Below, in pieces: positions 35,186 through 43,042 of a DNA stretch of 64,000 bases. The translations under genes were made by a program, and so were the position numbers. This DNA comes from Larkinella insperata. Lineage in GTDB: Bacteria > Bacteroidota > Bacteroidia > Cytophagales > Spirosomataceae. The notes beneath the pieces are model-generated. The model saw nothing but the letters and a program-made list of their open reading frames with translations. It was not told the DNA's origin and did no database searches. Position 1 is the stretch's first letter; the number at the start of each line of letters is the position of its first letter. The DNA is taken from NCBI RefSeq assembly GCF_026248825.1, contig NZ_CP110973.1, positions 2,375,001 to 2,439,000 on the forward strand, read 5' to 3'.

Positions 35186-35962
35186 ATGGCTGCTACTGCA
35201 ACAACCGACGCGCCAGTATTTGACAAGAAGACCTGGATGGGTGGAGTGGAACCGATGAAAGTGAGCTACGGCAAGCTGATGATGTGGTTCTTCCTGATTT
35301 CGGATACCTTCACTTTTTCGGCCTTATTGGTTACCTACGGGCTGATCCGCTTCAGTTATCCGGCTTATGATCCGGCTGTACACGGGGATTTTCATTTTTC
35401 TAACCTTTACTGGCCGATTCCAGAAAAGGTATATGAAGCCGTTCCTTTCCTACACGGTATGGAACTGCCCCTCGTCTTCGTTGGTATCATGACGTTTATC
35501 CTGATCTTCTCATCCGTGACAATGGTATTGGCTGTTGAAGCTGGTCACCGGATGGATCGGGCCGCAGTAGAAAAGTACATGCTTTGGACGATTTTGGGTG
35601 GTATAACTTTCCTCGGGAGCCAGGCTTGGGAGTGGTCACACTTTATTCACGGAACGGATGAAGGCACGGTTATTCGCGAGATTGTTAACGGACAATGGGT
35701 TGAGCGCACGATCTTCGGAGCTAACTTGGTTGAAAATCAATACGGCCCTCCGGCTTTTGCGGACCTATTTTTCTTCATCACTGGCTTTCACGGTACGCAC
35801 GTATTGAGCGGAGTTGTATTGAACATTCTGATCTTTTACCGGACCTCTTTTGGATTGTATGAGCGACGGGGCCATTACGAAATGGTTGAGAAAGTAGGTC
35901 TGTACTGGCACTTTGTCGATTTGGTTTGGGTATTTGTCTTTACGTTCTTCTATCTGGTTTAA
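35186..35962 (+). CDS. Cytochrome c oxidase subunit III (second copy)
   Basis: A 258-residue subunit III paralogue. It keeps the helices KLMMWFFLISDTFTFSALLVTYGLIRF (about 27-53) and FFFITGFHGTHVLSGVVLNILIFYRTSFGLYERRGHYEMVEKVGLYWHFVDLVWVFVFTFFYLV. An extra periplasmic insertion lies between helices (residues 60-90 and 155-185). It likely forms part of the same oxidase as the first copy, stabilising subunit I; whether both copies sit in one complex cannot be told from sequence. Confidence 0.93.
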   Translation: MAATATTDAPVFDKKTWMGGVEPMKVSYGKLMMWFFLISDTFTFSALLVTYGLIRFSYPAYDPAVHGDFHFSNLYWPIPEKVYEAVPFLHGMELPLVFVGIMTFILIFSSVTMVLAVEAGHRMDRAAVEKYMLWTILGGITFLGSQAWEWSHFIHGTDEGTVIREIVNGQWVERTIFGANLVENQYGPPAFADLFFFITGFHGTHVLSGVVLNILIFYRTSFGLYERRGHYEMVEKVGLYWHFVDLVWVFVFTFFYLV

Positions 35963-35983
35963 CACATTCAGCAATATAAAATC

Positions 35984-36313
35984 ATGGCAGATCATAGCTC
36001 ACATCACCACGATCACGAACACGGCGTCATTGCTGAACCGCAAACCAAAGGCATCTGGAGGACTTTTATCATTCTTTCCGTACTAACGGCTTTTGAGTTC
36101 TTGATCGCATTTACGCTGCATGCTGGTTTCTTAAAAACGTCAATCTTCGTTTTGATGACCATCGTGAAAGCGTTCTATATTGTTGGAGAATTTATGCACT
36201 TAAAGCATGAGACTAAGTCACTCATCTGGGCTATCATTCTGCCCTGTATCTTCGTAGTCTGGCTGATGCTCGCTCTGCTAATGGAGGGCGGTTTCATCTA
36301 TATCGCAAGATAG
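35984..36313 (+). CDS. Cytochrome c oxidase subunit IV (prokaryotic COX4 family)
   Basis: A 109-residue membrane protein with a His-rich N-terminus (HSSHHHDHEHG) and three hydrophobic helices (about 26-45, 50-70 and 78-102). This matches the small prokaryotic COX4-type subunit. It lies 21 bases after the second COX3 gene. Its role in the oxidase is assembly or stability. Confidence 0.88.
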   Translation: MADHSSHHHDHEHGVIAEPQTKGIWRTFIILSVLTAFEFLIAFTLHAGFLKTSIFVLMTIVKAFYIVGEFMHLKHETKSLIWAIILPCIFVVWLMLALLMEGGFIYIAR

Positions 36314-36314
36314 T

Positions 36315-37001
36315 ATGACGCGTCTTTTAAAGGCCGGAATCCTCCTACTCCTGTTGGTGGTTCCGGCTTTTATTTTTTTGTTTCTGAAAGTATTCGGGGA
36401 AAATCAGTTTACACTGCAAACCTTTTTCCCGGTCATTGATGCCAAGACGGGGAAAATTGAAACCCGTCCTGCCAAGAAAACTTTATTTGGGGATAATGGT
36501 CAGGATACGGTGTTCTATGCCGTGCCACCGATAGCAGGTACGCTTCAACGCAATCAAACCTTCTCCACCAACTCAATTCGGGGAAAAGTATATATCGCTT
36601 CATTTTTCGGATTGAGCTGCGACACGACCTGCTCAAAAATCGCCGGGCAGTTAAACCGCGTTCAGGACGTCTTTACTGAAAATCCTAGCGTAATGCTGCT
36701 ATCCTACGTTGACAAGGATTCGGTGACTGAACAGGTGTTAAGAATGAACGAAGTGCAGCCGGATAAATGGTTGATTGCAAAGCCTGATACGTTGGAAACG
36801 ACCTTTATTGCGGAACAGTATTACCGGATCAAACAGCGACCGATGACGGGCCGGAAGAACGAAACTTTTACGTTGTATGAGGGGTTGGTATTAGTAGATA
36901 CGGAAGGGCGCATACGAGGTTTTTACAACGGTACGGATAAAGCGGATGTAGACCGTTTAATTCTGGAAACACGAGTTTTATTGGATATCATCTCTAAGTA
37001 G
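36315..37001 (+). CDS. SCO1/SenC-like protein lacking the copper histidine
   Basis: A 228-residue thioredoxin-fold protein with an N-terminal membrane anchor (residues 4-26). The SCO core is visible: VYIASFFGLSCDTTCSKIAGQL with CxxxC at C102/C106, and the end YEGLVLVDTEGRIRGFYNGTDKADVDRLI. SCO proteins deliver copper to CuA using the two Cys and a His about 11 residues before the conserved DG/EG turn. Here that position is Leu, and the whole protein contains no His at all. The Pro after the second Cys is Ser. It may be a thiol reductase rather than a copper donor. One base after cox4. Confidence 0.88.
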   Translation: MTRLLKAGILLLLLVVPAFIFLFLKVFGENQFTLQTFFPVIDAKTGKIETRPAKKTLFGDNGQDTVFYAVPPIAGTLQRNQTFSTNSIRGKVYIASFFGLSCDTTCSKIAGQLNRVQDVFTENPSVMLLSYVDKDSVTEQVLRMNEVQPDKWLIAKPDTLETTFIAEQYYRIKQRPMTGRKNETFTLYEGLVLVDTEGRIRGFYNGTDKADVDRLILETRVLLDIISK

Positions 37002-37016
37002 TAAGCTCACCTTTAT

Positions 37017-37559
37017 ATGGTAACCCTGCAAATCGAACAAAACAAAAAATACAATCGATTAATCAACATACTGGCCATTGCGATTCCGGCTGTGGTGGCT
37101 TTGCTGTTGGGCATCAGACAGAAAATAGATCTAGGTACCTGGACGACGTATTTGCCGCATATTAATGCTATCATTAACTCAATGACGGCGATACTTCTGC
37201 TAGCAGGGCTTTATTTCATCAAACAAAAGAATGTCAGCGCGCACCGAACGACTATGCTGCTGGCCTTTACACTAGGTTCATTGTTTCTGGTTAGTTATGT
37301 TCTTTACCACTTGTCGAATGAGTCAACACCGTTTGGGGGACAAGGTATGGTTAGGCCGGTCTATTACTTTTTACTAGTTAGCCATATCATATTATCTGTT
37401 GTTGTTGTTTGGTTTGTACTACGTGCGGTTTATTTCGCATTGAGTGGCCAGATCACAAAACACAAAGCCGTTGTACGGTGGGCATATCCCATTTGGTTGT
37501 ATGTCAGTATAACGGGGGTCGTTGTTTATTTTATGATAGCTCCTTACTATCAGCATTAA
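37017..37559 (+). CDS. DUF420 family membrane protein
   Basis: A 180-residue protein with five hydrophobic segments (about 18-36, 47-66, 80-97, 118-140 and 155-175). The conserved DUF420 His residues are in AHRTTMLLAF, YVLYHLSNES, SHIILSVVVV and KHKAVVRWAYPIWLYVSITGVVVYFM. DUF420 proteins (related to YozB/CtaM) occur in oxidase clusters and are linked to oxidase assembly. Position right after the SCO gene fits that role. Confidence 0.9.
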   Translation: MVTLQIEQNKKYNRLINILAIAIPAVVALLLGIRQKIDLGTWTTYLPHINAIINSMTAILLLAGLYFIKQKNVSAHRTTMLLAFTLGSLFLVSYVLYHLSNESTPFGGQGMVRPVYYFLLVSHIILSVVVVWFVLRAVYFALSGQITKHKAVVRWAYPIWLYVSITGVVVYFMIAPYYQH

Positions 37560-37570
37560 TATTCTGAGAT

Positions 37571-37855
37571 ATGAAGAGTTGGAGAGGTTTTCTGGCGCTC
37601 GGGATTCTATACTTTTTAAGCGCAGTTGATACACTGGCTCAGTGCGCAATGTGCCGGGGTACGGTGGAAAGTACCATGAGTAATGGACGGAATCAGGTCG
37701 CTGTCGGTTTGAATACAGGCATTCTGTATTTATTTGTGATGCCGTATTTGCTGGTAGCCGTTATAATTTTCTTGTGGATTAGAACCAGCAAAAAAGAACA
37801 TGGCAAACGTCTCGAAATCTCAAGCCGTGTCCGCCGGGCTATGTCCTCGATGTAG
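37571..37855 (+). CDS. Small membrane protein with CxxC, cox-cluster associated
   Basis: A 94-residue protein with a signal peptide (MKSWRGFLALGILYFLSAVDTLAQ), then CAMCRGTVEST right after the predicted cleavage site and one transmembrane helix (about 48-70). The tail is basic and cytoplasmic. Small proteins with this layout recur in Bacteroidota oxidase clusters. A CxxC facing the periplasm suggests metal or thiol chemistry, but that is inference. Its last 56 bases overlap the next gene in another frame. Confidence 0.8.
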   Translation: MKSWRGFLALGILYFLSAVDTLAQCAMCRGTVESTMSNGRNQVAVGLNTGILYLFVMPYLLVAVIIFLWIRTSKKEHGKRLEISSRVRRAMSSM

Positions 37856-38189
37856 ACAGGGTAAAATTTTCAAATACTCGTTGTACAACATTCGGCGTTT
37901 CGACGAAATGTACGAGCATTGTCCTAACTGTGGATTACGGTACGAAATCGAGCCAGGTTACTTCTGGGGGGCTATGTTTGTTAGTTACGCGCTATCAGGA
38001 GGGGTCGCTCTCGTAGCGGGTTTCCTGATATTTTATGCTCTTAATGATCCCGATGGCTGGACATATGTACTAATCATTTGCCCGTTGCTTGTTTTGATTA
38101 CACCGGTCAATTTTCGTCTCTCGCGCGTTCTTTGGCTCCATTACGTATCGGGTATTTCCTACGATCCCGAAAAGAGAACAGAATTTTAA
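37800..38189 (+). CDS. DUF983 family protein
   Basis: A 129-residue protein with a zinc-ribbon-like N-terminus (LCPRCRQGKIFKYSLYNIRRFDEMYEHCPNCGLRYEIEPGYFWGAMFVSYALS) and two transmembrane helices. This is the DUF983 signature; family members sit in oxidase and cytochrome clusters. It starts inside the previous gene. A terminator follows the stop, so the act-cox transcript probably ends here. Confidence 0.93.
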   Translation: MANVSKSQAVSAGLCPRCRQGKIFKYSLYNIRRFDEMYEHCPNCGLRYEIEPGYFWGAMFVSYALSGGVALVAGFLIFYALNDPDGWTYVLIICPLLVLITPVNFRLSRVLWLHYVSGISYDPEKRTEF

Positions 38190-38197
38190 CGGACTTA

Positions 38198-38227
38198 GGC
38201 CCGGCCATTTGGTCGGGCTTCTTTTTT
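38198..38227 (+). terminator. Terminator at the end of the act-cox locus
   Basis: 9-bp stem GGCCCGGCC / GGTCGGGCT (two G-U), loop ATTT, then C and six T. Confidence 0.85.
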
Positions 38228-38246
38228 GAAAAAATTTTAGGGTTCG

Positions 38247-38276
38247 TGCAACCTGACCGGGCCTGGCTTGCATCTT
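38247..38276 (+). promoter_or_regulatory. Possible ECF-type promoter before the sigma gene
   Basis: TGCAACC at 38247-38253 and CATCTT at 38271-38276, 17 bases apart and 27 bases before the ATG. The AAC centre of the -35 resembles ECF promoters, which often autoregulate their sigma gene. No TAnnTTTG box is present. Confidence 0.35.
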
Positions 38277-38302
38277 GCTACTGTAAACGGTCATTAACCT
38301 GC

Positions 38303-38890
38303 ATGATTCGACGCTTACTGGGGTATTCAACAGAAACACAGCTGATAGCGGCACTGCAACGGGCGGACAGCCGGGCGCAGAAGACGTTGTTTGACCGGTA
38401 TTCATCCAAAATGTTGACGGTATGCGTCCGGTATGTGTCGAATCGCTATGAAGCAGAGGAAATACTGATGGACGGCTTTATGCGGATCTTTGAAAAAATA
38501 GGTCAGTACAAAAACGAAGGAAGTTTTGAAGGGTGGATTCGGCGGATTATGGTGAATGAGTCACTGATGTATCTGCGCCGAAATAAACAATGGAGGTCTG
38601 AAATCGCTTTGGAAGATGCTCCGGTTGAAACCGATGCCGTTTACGCGGATCAAAATTTACTGGCCGACGATCTGCTGAACCTGCTGGAAGAACTGCCCGC
38701 TGGCTATAAAACCGTCTTTAATTTGTATGCTATTGAAGGCTACAGCCATGCTGAAATAGCCGATGTGCTGGGCATAACAGAAAGTACATCCAAATCGCAA
38801 CTGCACCGCGCCCGGGCCTTTTTACAACGTTTGGTAGCGCAGGCAGAAGTAAAAAAAAAATCGATAAGTTATGAGCAATCATCCTATTGA
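38303..38890 (+). CDS. ECF-type RNA polymerase sigma factor
   Basis: A 195-residue sigma-70 family protein. Region 2 is FDRYSSKMLTVCVRYVSNRYEAEEILMDGFMRIFEKIGQYKNEGSFEGWIRRIMVNESLMYLRR (about 28-92) and region 4 is LLEELPAGYKTVFNLYAIEGYSHAEIADVLGITESTSKSQLHRARAFLQ (about 133-182). ATG 38303 is chosen; the open frame extends upstream through DUF983 but the family starts here. The stop overlaps the next gene by 20 bases, suggesting coupling with a putative anti-sigma-like protein. Context fits cell-envelope stress control. Confidence 0.93.
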   Translation: MIRRLLGYSTETQLIAALQRADSRAQKTLFDRYSSKMLTVCVRYVSNRYEAEEILMDGFMRIFEKIGQYKNEGSFEGWIRRIMVNESLMYLRRNKQWRSEIALEDAPVETDAVYADQNLLADDLLNLLEELPAGYKTVFNLYAIEGYSHAEIADVLGITESTSKSQLHRARAFLQRLVAQAEVKKKSISYEQSSY

Positions 38891-39695
38891 CGATCTGTTT
38901 GCCAATCAGCTGAGAGAGCACGGTTTAAAGCCGGAGAAAGCTACGTGGGAAGAGCTGCAACGTCGCATGAATGCCAAAGAGACGCAACGATCATCCTTTG
39001 TTTGGTGGTATGCTTCTGCCGCTAGCGTGTCCGTGGTCTTACTGGCTACGTGGTGGATCTGGTCAGACAATGAATCGGACGGAAAAAACAGTACATCATC
39101 CCCCATAGCGCAGCAGATAACGAAAAGAGAACAGCCTAATAAAGTAGGTGTCGAATCAGGTTTGCGAATTGCCGATATAGAGCCGGCTGTAGAGCCTAAA
39201 ACAGCCCATAAAAAGCCTGTTGATGTTCAAGATAGAGTAGCTAAGCATCCACATCAGCCGGGTAAGAAAATAGAAGAGCTGCCTAGAACAGCAACGTCAG
39301 TTCTTCCGGTGATATCGGAAGAGTTATTGACGACGGAGGTCCGGGGTGTTGAGGAAAGGTTAAGAGAACCTGAAAGAACCTTAGTCGTTCAAGTAGCCAC
39401 GCCGGAAATTCAAGCAGACAAATCGGTAGCAACTGCGGATGAACCACAATCTTCCAGTCGGATTGAAATCAGTGAAGAACAACCCCGTAAGAAACGCTTC
39501 CGGCTTGGTCGGGTACTTCGGCAATTCAGCAAGCTCAAAGCTGGCGAACCCGTGGAATGGGAAGAAGTAGGCATTCAGCCCGGAGTCTTAATGGCTCGCG
39601 CCAGCGAAAAAGTGCAGGAAGGAAAAGAAAAGATTTCTGATTCGTATGATAACCTGCGGCAGAACACATTCAGAAAAAACTCAAGCAACAAATAG
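38871..39695 (+). CDS. Putative anti-sigma-like membrane protein
   Basis: A 274-residue protein with no family I can name. The N-terminal cytoplasmic helix region (DDLFANQLREHGLKPEKATWEELQRRM) precedes one transmembrane segment (about 43-64, FVWWYASAASVSVVLLATWWIW), followed by a long hydrophilic, low-complexity periplasmic part rich in Glu, Lys and Pro. This topology and the 20-base overlap with the ECF sigma gene are typical of membrane anti-sigma factors. No zinc HxxxCxxC motif is present, so the anti-sigma role is inference. Confidence 0.72.
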   Translation: MSNHPIDDLFANQLREHGLKPEKATWEELQRRMNAKETQRSSFVWWYASAASVSVVLLATWWIWSDNESDGKNSTSSPIAQQITKREQPNKVGVESGLRIADIEPAVEPKTAHKKPVDVQDRVAKHPHQPGKKIEELPRTATSVLPVISEELLTTEVRGVEERLREPERTLVVQVATPEIQADKSVATADEPQSSSRIEISEEQPRKKRFRLGRVLRQFSKLKAGEPVEWEEVGIQPGVLMARASEKVQEGKEKISDSYDNLRQNTFRKNSSNK

Positions 39696-39699
39696 AACC

Positions 39700-40722
39700 A
39701 TGAAATCCGTATTCACCACCATTCTACTCTTATTCGGAAGTATGGCCTGGGCCACTCCCGAAAGCTTTAAAGCCGATTCGCTGGTTATTTTGTTTGGTAA
39801 TAAAACCCGGTTGGTAATTCACTCCAACGACAAAGAGGGAATTCGGCAGTTGTCTAATTTCGACATTAACAAAATCATCCGGGACATGGGCATGAAATTG
39901 GATTCGGCCCGGGCAGGAGAGACGTTTATTGTGATTGATGAAAACAAAGTGCAGCGGTATCTACAGGATACTGTACTAGTTGTAACGCAGAAAAACGGTG
40001 AAGTGCAGGTAACCATCAAAGAATCGGAAGGTAGGAACTACGATCGCTCCAGTGATGAAGATGACTCGAATTGGTCCAATCGCAACCGTACCCGACGTCG
40101 TAAAAAAGACACGTGGGATATCGGTGTAGGAGGGAATGGATTAGGTTTAAACACCCTCGTGCAGAAAAGCGCTACGCCAAACTATCCTTCTGAAAATTAT
40201 CAACTTCGACCGTTAGGTTCTCGGTACATTAGCCTGGCCTTAAGTCAGGCGCCAACCATCGCCCGTAGTCAGCACGTTTCATTCAAGCTCTTCTATGGGT
40301 TGGAAGTATCCTGGAATAATTACATGTTTGAAAACGATATAATTGTTCAAAAAGGTAACACTGGCGTTGAGTTTACCGAAGCGGGTCGTAATTTGCAAAA
40401 AAGCAAATTGACGGTATGTTCAGTCAATCTGCCGGTTGTACCAAGACTCAGTTTTTACAACAACAGTGGCCGTAAGTTAGGCCACCTAGGATTCGGGGCC
40501 TACGGTGGATACCGGGTCGACAGCTACACGAAAATAAAAGAGCAGGACGGCAACAAAGAGCGACAACATTCGAATTTTTATTTAAATGATTTCCGGTACG
40601 GCTTGATTGCTCATATAGGTATCGCCCGCACTAACTTCTTCGCCAAATACGATCTGAATCCTCTGTTTCAGAGCGGGAAGGGGCCTGACGTAAGAGCACT
40701 GAGTTTTGGCATCAGTTTATGA
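39700..40722 (+). CDS. Secreted outer-membrane beta-barrel-like protein
   Basis: A 340-residue protein with signal peptide MKSVFTTILLLFGSMAWA (ATG 39700). An N-terminal region (TPESFKADSLVILFGNKTRLVIHSNDKEGIRQLSNFDINKIIRDMG) is followed by a charged Asp/Arg stretch, then an alternating hydrophobic pattern from about residue 145 (WDIGVGGNGLGLN, YISLALSQAPTI, FKLFYGLEVSWNNYMF, LGHLGFGAYGGYRV) and a C-terminal FGISL. This fits a PorT/OmpA-like small beta barrel. It is third in the sigma/anti-sigma-like cluster and is a plausible output or sensor of that system. Confidence 0.75.
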   Translation: MKSVFTTILLLFGSMAWATPESFKADSLVILFGNKTRLVIHSNDKEGIRQLSNFDINKIIRDMGMKLDSARAGETFIVIDENKVQRYLQDTVLVVTQKNGEVQVTIKESEGRNYDRSSDEDDSNWSNRNRTRRRKKDTWDIGVGGNGLGLNTLVQKSATPNYPSENYQLRPLGSRYISLALSQAPTIARSQHVSFKLFYGLEVSWNNYMFENDIIVQKGNTGVEFTEAGRNLQKSKLTVCSVNLPVVPRLSFYNNSGRKLGHLGFGAYGGYRVDSYTKIKEQDGNKERQHSNFYLNDFRYGLIAHIGIARTNFFAKYDLNPLFQSGKGPDVRALSFGISL

Positions 40723-40739
40723 TTTTGTTTATAATTTAA

Positions 40740-40773
40740 CCGCATCTGATCCCATCGGATGCGGCTCTTTTTT
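40740..40773 (+). terminator. Terminator after the beta-barrel gene
   Basis: 11-bp stem CCGCATCTGAT / ATCGGATGCGG (one G-U), loop CCC, then CTCTTTTTT. Confidence 0.85.
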
Positions 40774-40814
40774 GGCTATTGGAGTATAAATTTAAATTTA
40801 TTTCAAGGTAATAG

Positions 40815-40844
40815 TTGACTTAGCAAAAAAAGGATGTAATTTTG
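40815..40844 (+). promoter_or_regulatory. Promoter of the tRNA-Tyr/Gly/Thr-tuf operon
   Basis: TTG at 40815-40817, exactly 19 bases, TAATTTTG at 40837-40844. Transcription would start about 55 bases before tRNA-Tyr; a hairpin TGTGCC / GGCACA lies at the start of the leader. Confidence 0.75.
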
Positions 40845-40905
40845 CAACTCCATTGGCAGATGTGCCAGCGGGGGCACAATAAAAAGTGCTTTTTTTAGGC
40901 TAAAA

Positions 40906-40988
40906 GGGGAGTTTCCAGAGTGGCCAAATGGATCAGACTGTAAATCTGCTGGCGAACGCCTTCGGAGGTTCGAATCCTCCACTCCCCA
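40906..40988 (+). tRNA. tRNA-Tyr (anticodon GTA)
   Basis: 83 bases with a long variable arm (GCTGGCGAACGCC region), acceptor GGGGAGT / ACTCCCC, anticodon loop CTGTAAA and discriminator A. Class II tRNA as expected for Tyr. Confidence 0.96.
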
Positions 40989-41034
40989 CAGTAAAGATGT
41001 TTAAGGTACAAGTCGACGTATCATAAACCAAAAA

Positions 41035-41107
41035 GCGGGAGTAGCTCATTTGGTAGAGCGGTAGCCTTCCAAGCTTCAGGTGGCGGGTTCGAGCCCCGTC
41101 TCCCGCT
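41035..41107 (+). tRNA. tRNA-Gly (anticodon TCC)
   Basis: 73 bases, acceptor GCGGGAG / CTCCCGC, anticodon loop CTTCCAA, T-arm GCGGG-TTCGAGC-CCCGT and discriminator T. CCA appears encoded at 41108-41110. Confidence 0.96.
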
Positions 41108-41113
41108 CCAGAT

Positions 41114-41172
41114 AATGAATAGTGTATGGTGAATTTGACGAGTCAATCATTTTCATTTTTACGCTATTCATT
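41114..41172. repeat. Inverted repeat between tRNA-Gly and tRNA-Thr
   Basis: Arms 41114-41126 and 41160-41172 pair over 13 positions (one G-U) around a 33-base AT-rich loop. It may be a processing signal or a copy of the intergenic hairpin type seen at 7032-7099. Confidence 0.45.
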
Positions 41173-41194
41173 TTCGTAGTAAAGCAGTACAAAA

Positions 41195-41266
<72 letters not shown>

Positions 41267-41323
41267 CAGAAACGGCTAAATTTCAAATAATTAATAACCA
41301 GTTCAATTTAAGCTTTTCCAACA

Positions 41324-42511
41324 ATGGCTAAAGAAAATTTTGACCGTTCCAAGCCGCACGTCAATATTGGTACGATTGGTCACGTTGACCACGGTAAAAC
41401 GACGCTGACTGCTGCCATCACGAAAGTGTTGTCAGAAAAAGGTCTGGCTGAAAAACGCGATTTTTCGTCAATTGACAACGCACCGGAAGAAAGAGAGCGT
41501 GGTATTACTATCAATACTTCGCACGTAGAATATCAAACACAAAACCGCCACTATGCACACGTTGACTGTCCGGGTCACGCTGACTATGTGAAAAACATGG
41601 TTACGGGTGCTGCTCAGATGGACGGTGCTATCCTGGTTGTGGCTGCTACGGACGGCCCGATGCCCCAAACTCGTGAACACATTCTGCTGGCGCGTCAGGT
41701 AGGCGTACCTCAGCTGGTTGTTTTCATGAACAAAGTGGACATGGTTGACGATCCGGAGCTTCTGGAACTCGTTGAAATGGAAATCCGCGAACTGCTGAGC
41801 TTCTACGAATACGATGGCGACAACATTCCGGTTATTCAGGGTTCTGCACTGGGTGGTCTGAATGGCGATGCTAAATGGGTTGCTACGATCGAAGACCTGA
41901 TGGCCAATGTAGATAGCTACATTCCGCTGCCTCCTCGTCAGACAGATCTGCCGTTCTTGATGCCGGTGGAAGACGTATTCTCGATCACGGGTCGTGGTAC
42001 GGTTGCTACGGGTCGTATCGAGCGGGGTATCATCAACTCAGGCGAGCCAGTTGAAATCCTGGGTATGGGTGCTGAAAACCTGAAATCAGTTGTAACGGGT
42101 GTTGAAATGTTCCGGAAAATTCTGGACCGTGGTGAAGCCGGTGACAACGTAGGTCTGCTGCTCCGTGGTATTGAGAAAACCGATATCCGTCGGGGTATGG
42201 TTATCTGTAAGCCCGGTTCGGTAAAACCGCACGCTAAGTTCAAAGCTGAGGTTTACGTTCTGTCAAAAGAAGAAGGAGGACGTCACACGCCGTTCTTTAA
42301 CAAATACCGTCCGCAGTTCTATTTCCGTACCACGGACGTAACGGGTGAGATTTCGCTGCCAGCTAATGTTGAGATGGTGATGCCTGGTGATAACATCACC
42401 ATCGAGGTACAGCTGATCAATAAGATCGCCATGGAGAAAGGTTTACGTTTCGCTATTCGCGAAGGTGGCCGGACGGTTGGTGCTGGTCAGGTAACTGAAA
42501 TCCTCGACTAA
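41324..42511 (+). CDS. tuf: Elongation factor Tu
   Basis: The 395-residue GTPase that brings aminoacyl-tRNA to the ribosome. G1 is GHVDHGKTTL near residue 19, G2 RGITINTSHVEY, G3 DCPGHADY near 81, G4 NKVD near 136, G5 SAL near 175. Domains 2 and 3 are complete, ending GAGQVTEILD. Only one tuf is seen in the window. It is the last gene of the tRNA operon and ends in a hairpin that overlaps the next promoter. Confidence 0.99.
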   Translation: MAKENFDRSKPHVNIGTIGHVDHGKTTLTAAITKVLSEKGLAEKRDFSSIDNAPEERERGITINTSHVEYQTQNRHYAHVDCPGHADYVKNMVTGAAQMDGAILVVAATDGPMPQTREHILLARQVGVPQLVVFMNKVDMVDDPELLELVEMEIRELLSFYEYDGDNIPVIQGSALGGLNGDAKWVATIEDLMANVDSYIPLPPRQTDLPFLMPVEDVFSITGRGTVATGRIERGIINSGEPVEILGMGAENLKSVVTGVEMFRKILDRGEAGDNVGLLLRGIEKTDIRRGMVICKPGSVKPHAKFKAEVYVLSKEEGGRHTPFFNKYRPQFYFRTTDVTGEISLPANVEMVMPGDNITIEVQLINKIAMEKGLRFAIREGGRTVGAGQVTEILD

Positions 42512-42523
42512 TTAGAATACCTC

Positions 42524-42566
42524 AAACAAGTGCATTTCTTTCGGGGAGTGCACTTGTTTTTTTCTA
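42524..42566 (+). terminator. tuf terminator
   Basis: 11-bp stem AAACAAGTGCA / TGCACTTGTTT (42524-42534 and 42549-42559), 14-base loop, T-run to 42563. Its right arm contains the TTG of the next promoter. Confidence 0.9.
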
Positions 42567-42583
42567 AATAATCAGTAACTTTG
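42554..42583 (+). promoter_or_regulatory. Promoter of the tRNA-Trp-secE-nusG-rpl operon
   Basis: TTG at 42554-42556, exactly 19 bases, TAACTTTG at 42576-42583. The -33 lies inside the right arm of the tuf terminator. Confidence 0.75.
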
Positions 42584-42687
42584 CAGTCCGTTTCGGCGGT
42601 CAACAAAGGACAAAGAGAAAAGAAATAAGATAAAAGGCTAGGCTTCAAATCTTTTGTCTTACCTCTTTTCTTTTTCTTCTACTAAAC

Positions 42688-42761
42688 ACGGGTGTAGTTC
42701 AAGGGTAGAATAGCGGTCTCCAAAACCGTTGATGGGAGTTCGAATCTCTCCACCCGTGCCA
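42688..42761 (+). tRNA. tRNA-Trp (anticodon CCA)
   Basis: Acceptor ACGGGTG / CACCCGT, anticodon loop CTCCAAA, T-arm GGGAG-TTCGAAT-CTCTC, discriminator G at 42758 and encoded CCA at 42759-42761. It precedes secE, the usual order in many bacteria. Confidence 0.95.
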
Positions 42762-42773
42762 ATCACATCACAG

Positions 42774-42965
42774 ATGGACAAGGTTTCCTCATTTCTGAAA
42801 GACTCCTGGGAGGAGGTTCAGCATAATGTTACATGGCCAAAGTTTAGTGATCTACAAGCTAGTTCTACACTGGTATTAGTAGCATCATTGATCTTTGCGT
42901 TGCTGGTAGGAGGCATCGATTTTTTGTTTGAGAACGCATTGACTCTTTTTTATCAATCGTTCTGA
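42774..42965 (+). CDS. secE: Preprotein translocase subunit SecE
   Basis: A 63-residue, single-helix SecE of the short form: MDKVSSFLKDSWEEVQHNVTWPKFSDLQASSTLVLVASLIFALLVGGIDFLFENALTLFYQSF. The amphipathic helix (KDSWEEVQHNVTWPK) and one transmembrane segment are characteristic. ATG 42774 follows tRNA-Trp by 12 bases; a longer frame from 42729 runs through the tRNA and is rejected. Confidence 0.96.
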   Translation: MDKVSSFLKDSWEEVQHNVTWPKFSDLQASSTLVLVASLIFALLVGGIDFLFENALTLFYQSF

Positions 42966-43042
42966 TGCCAGATCAGAATTGCCTCTGTGTGACTGAATTG
43001 CAGTAATCATACAGTAGCAATTAAAATCGTAATTACTTCACG

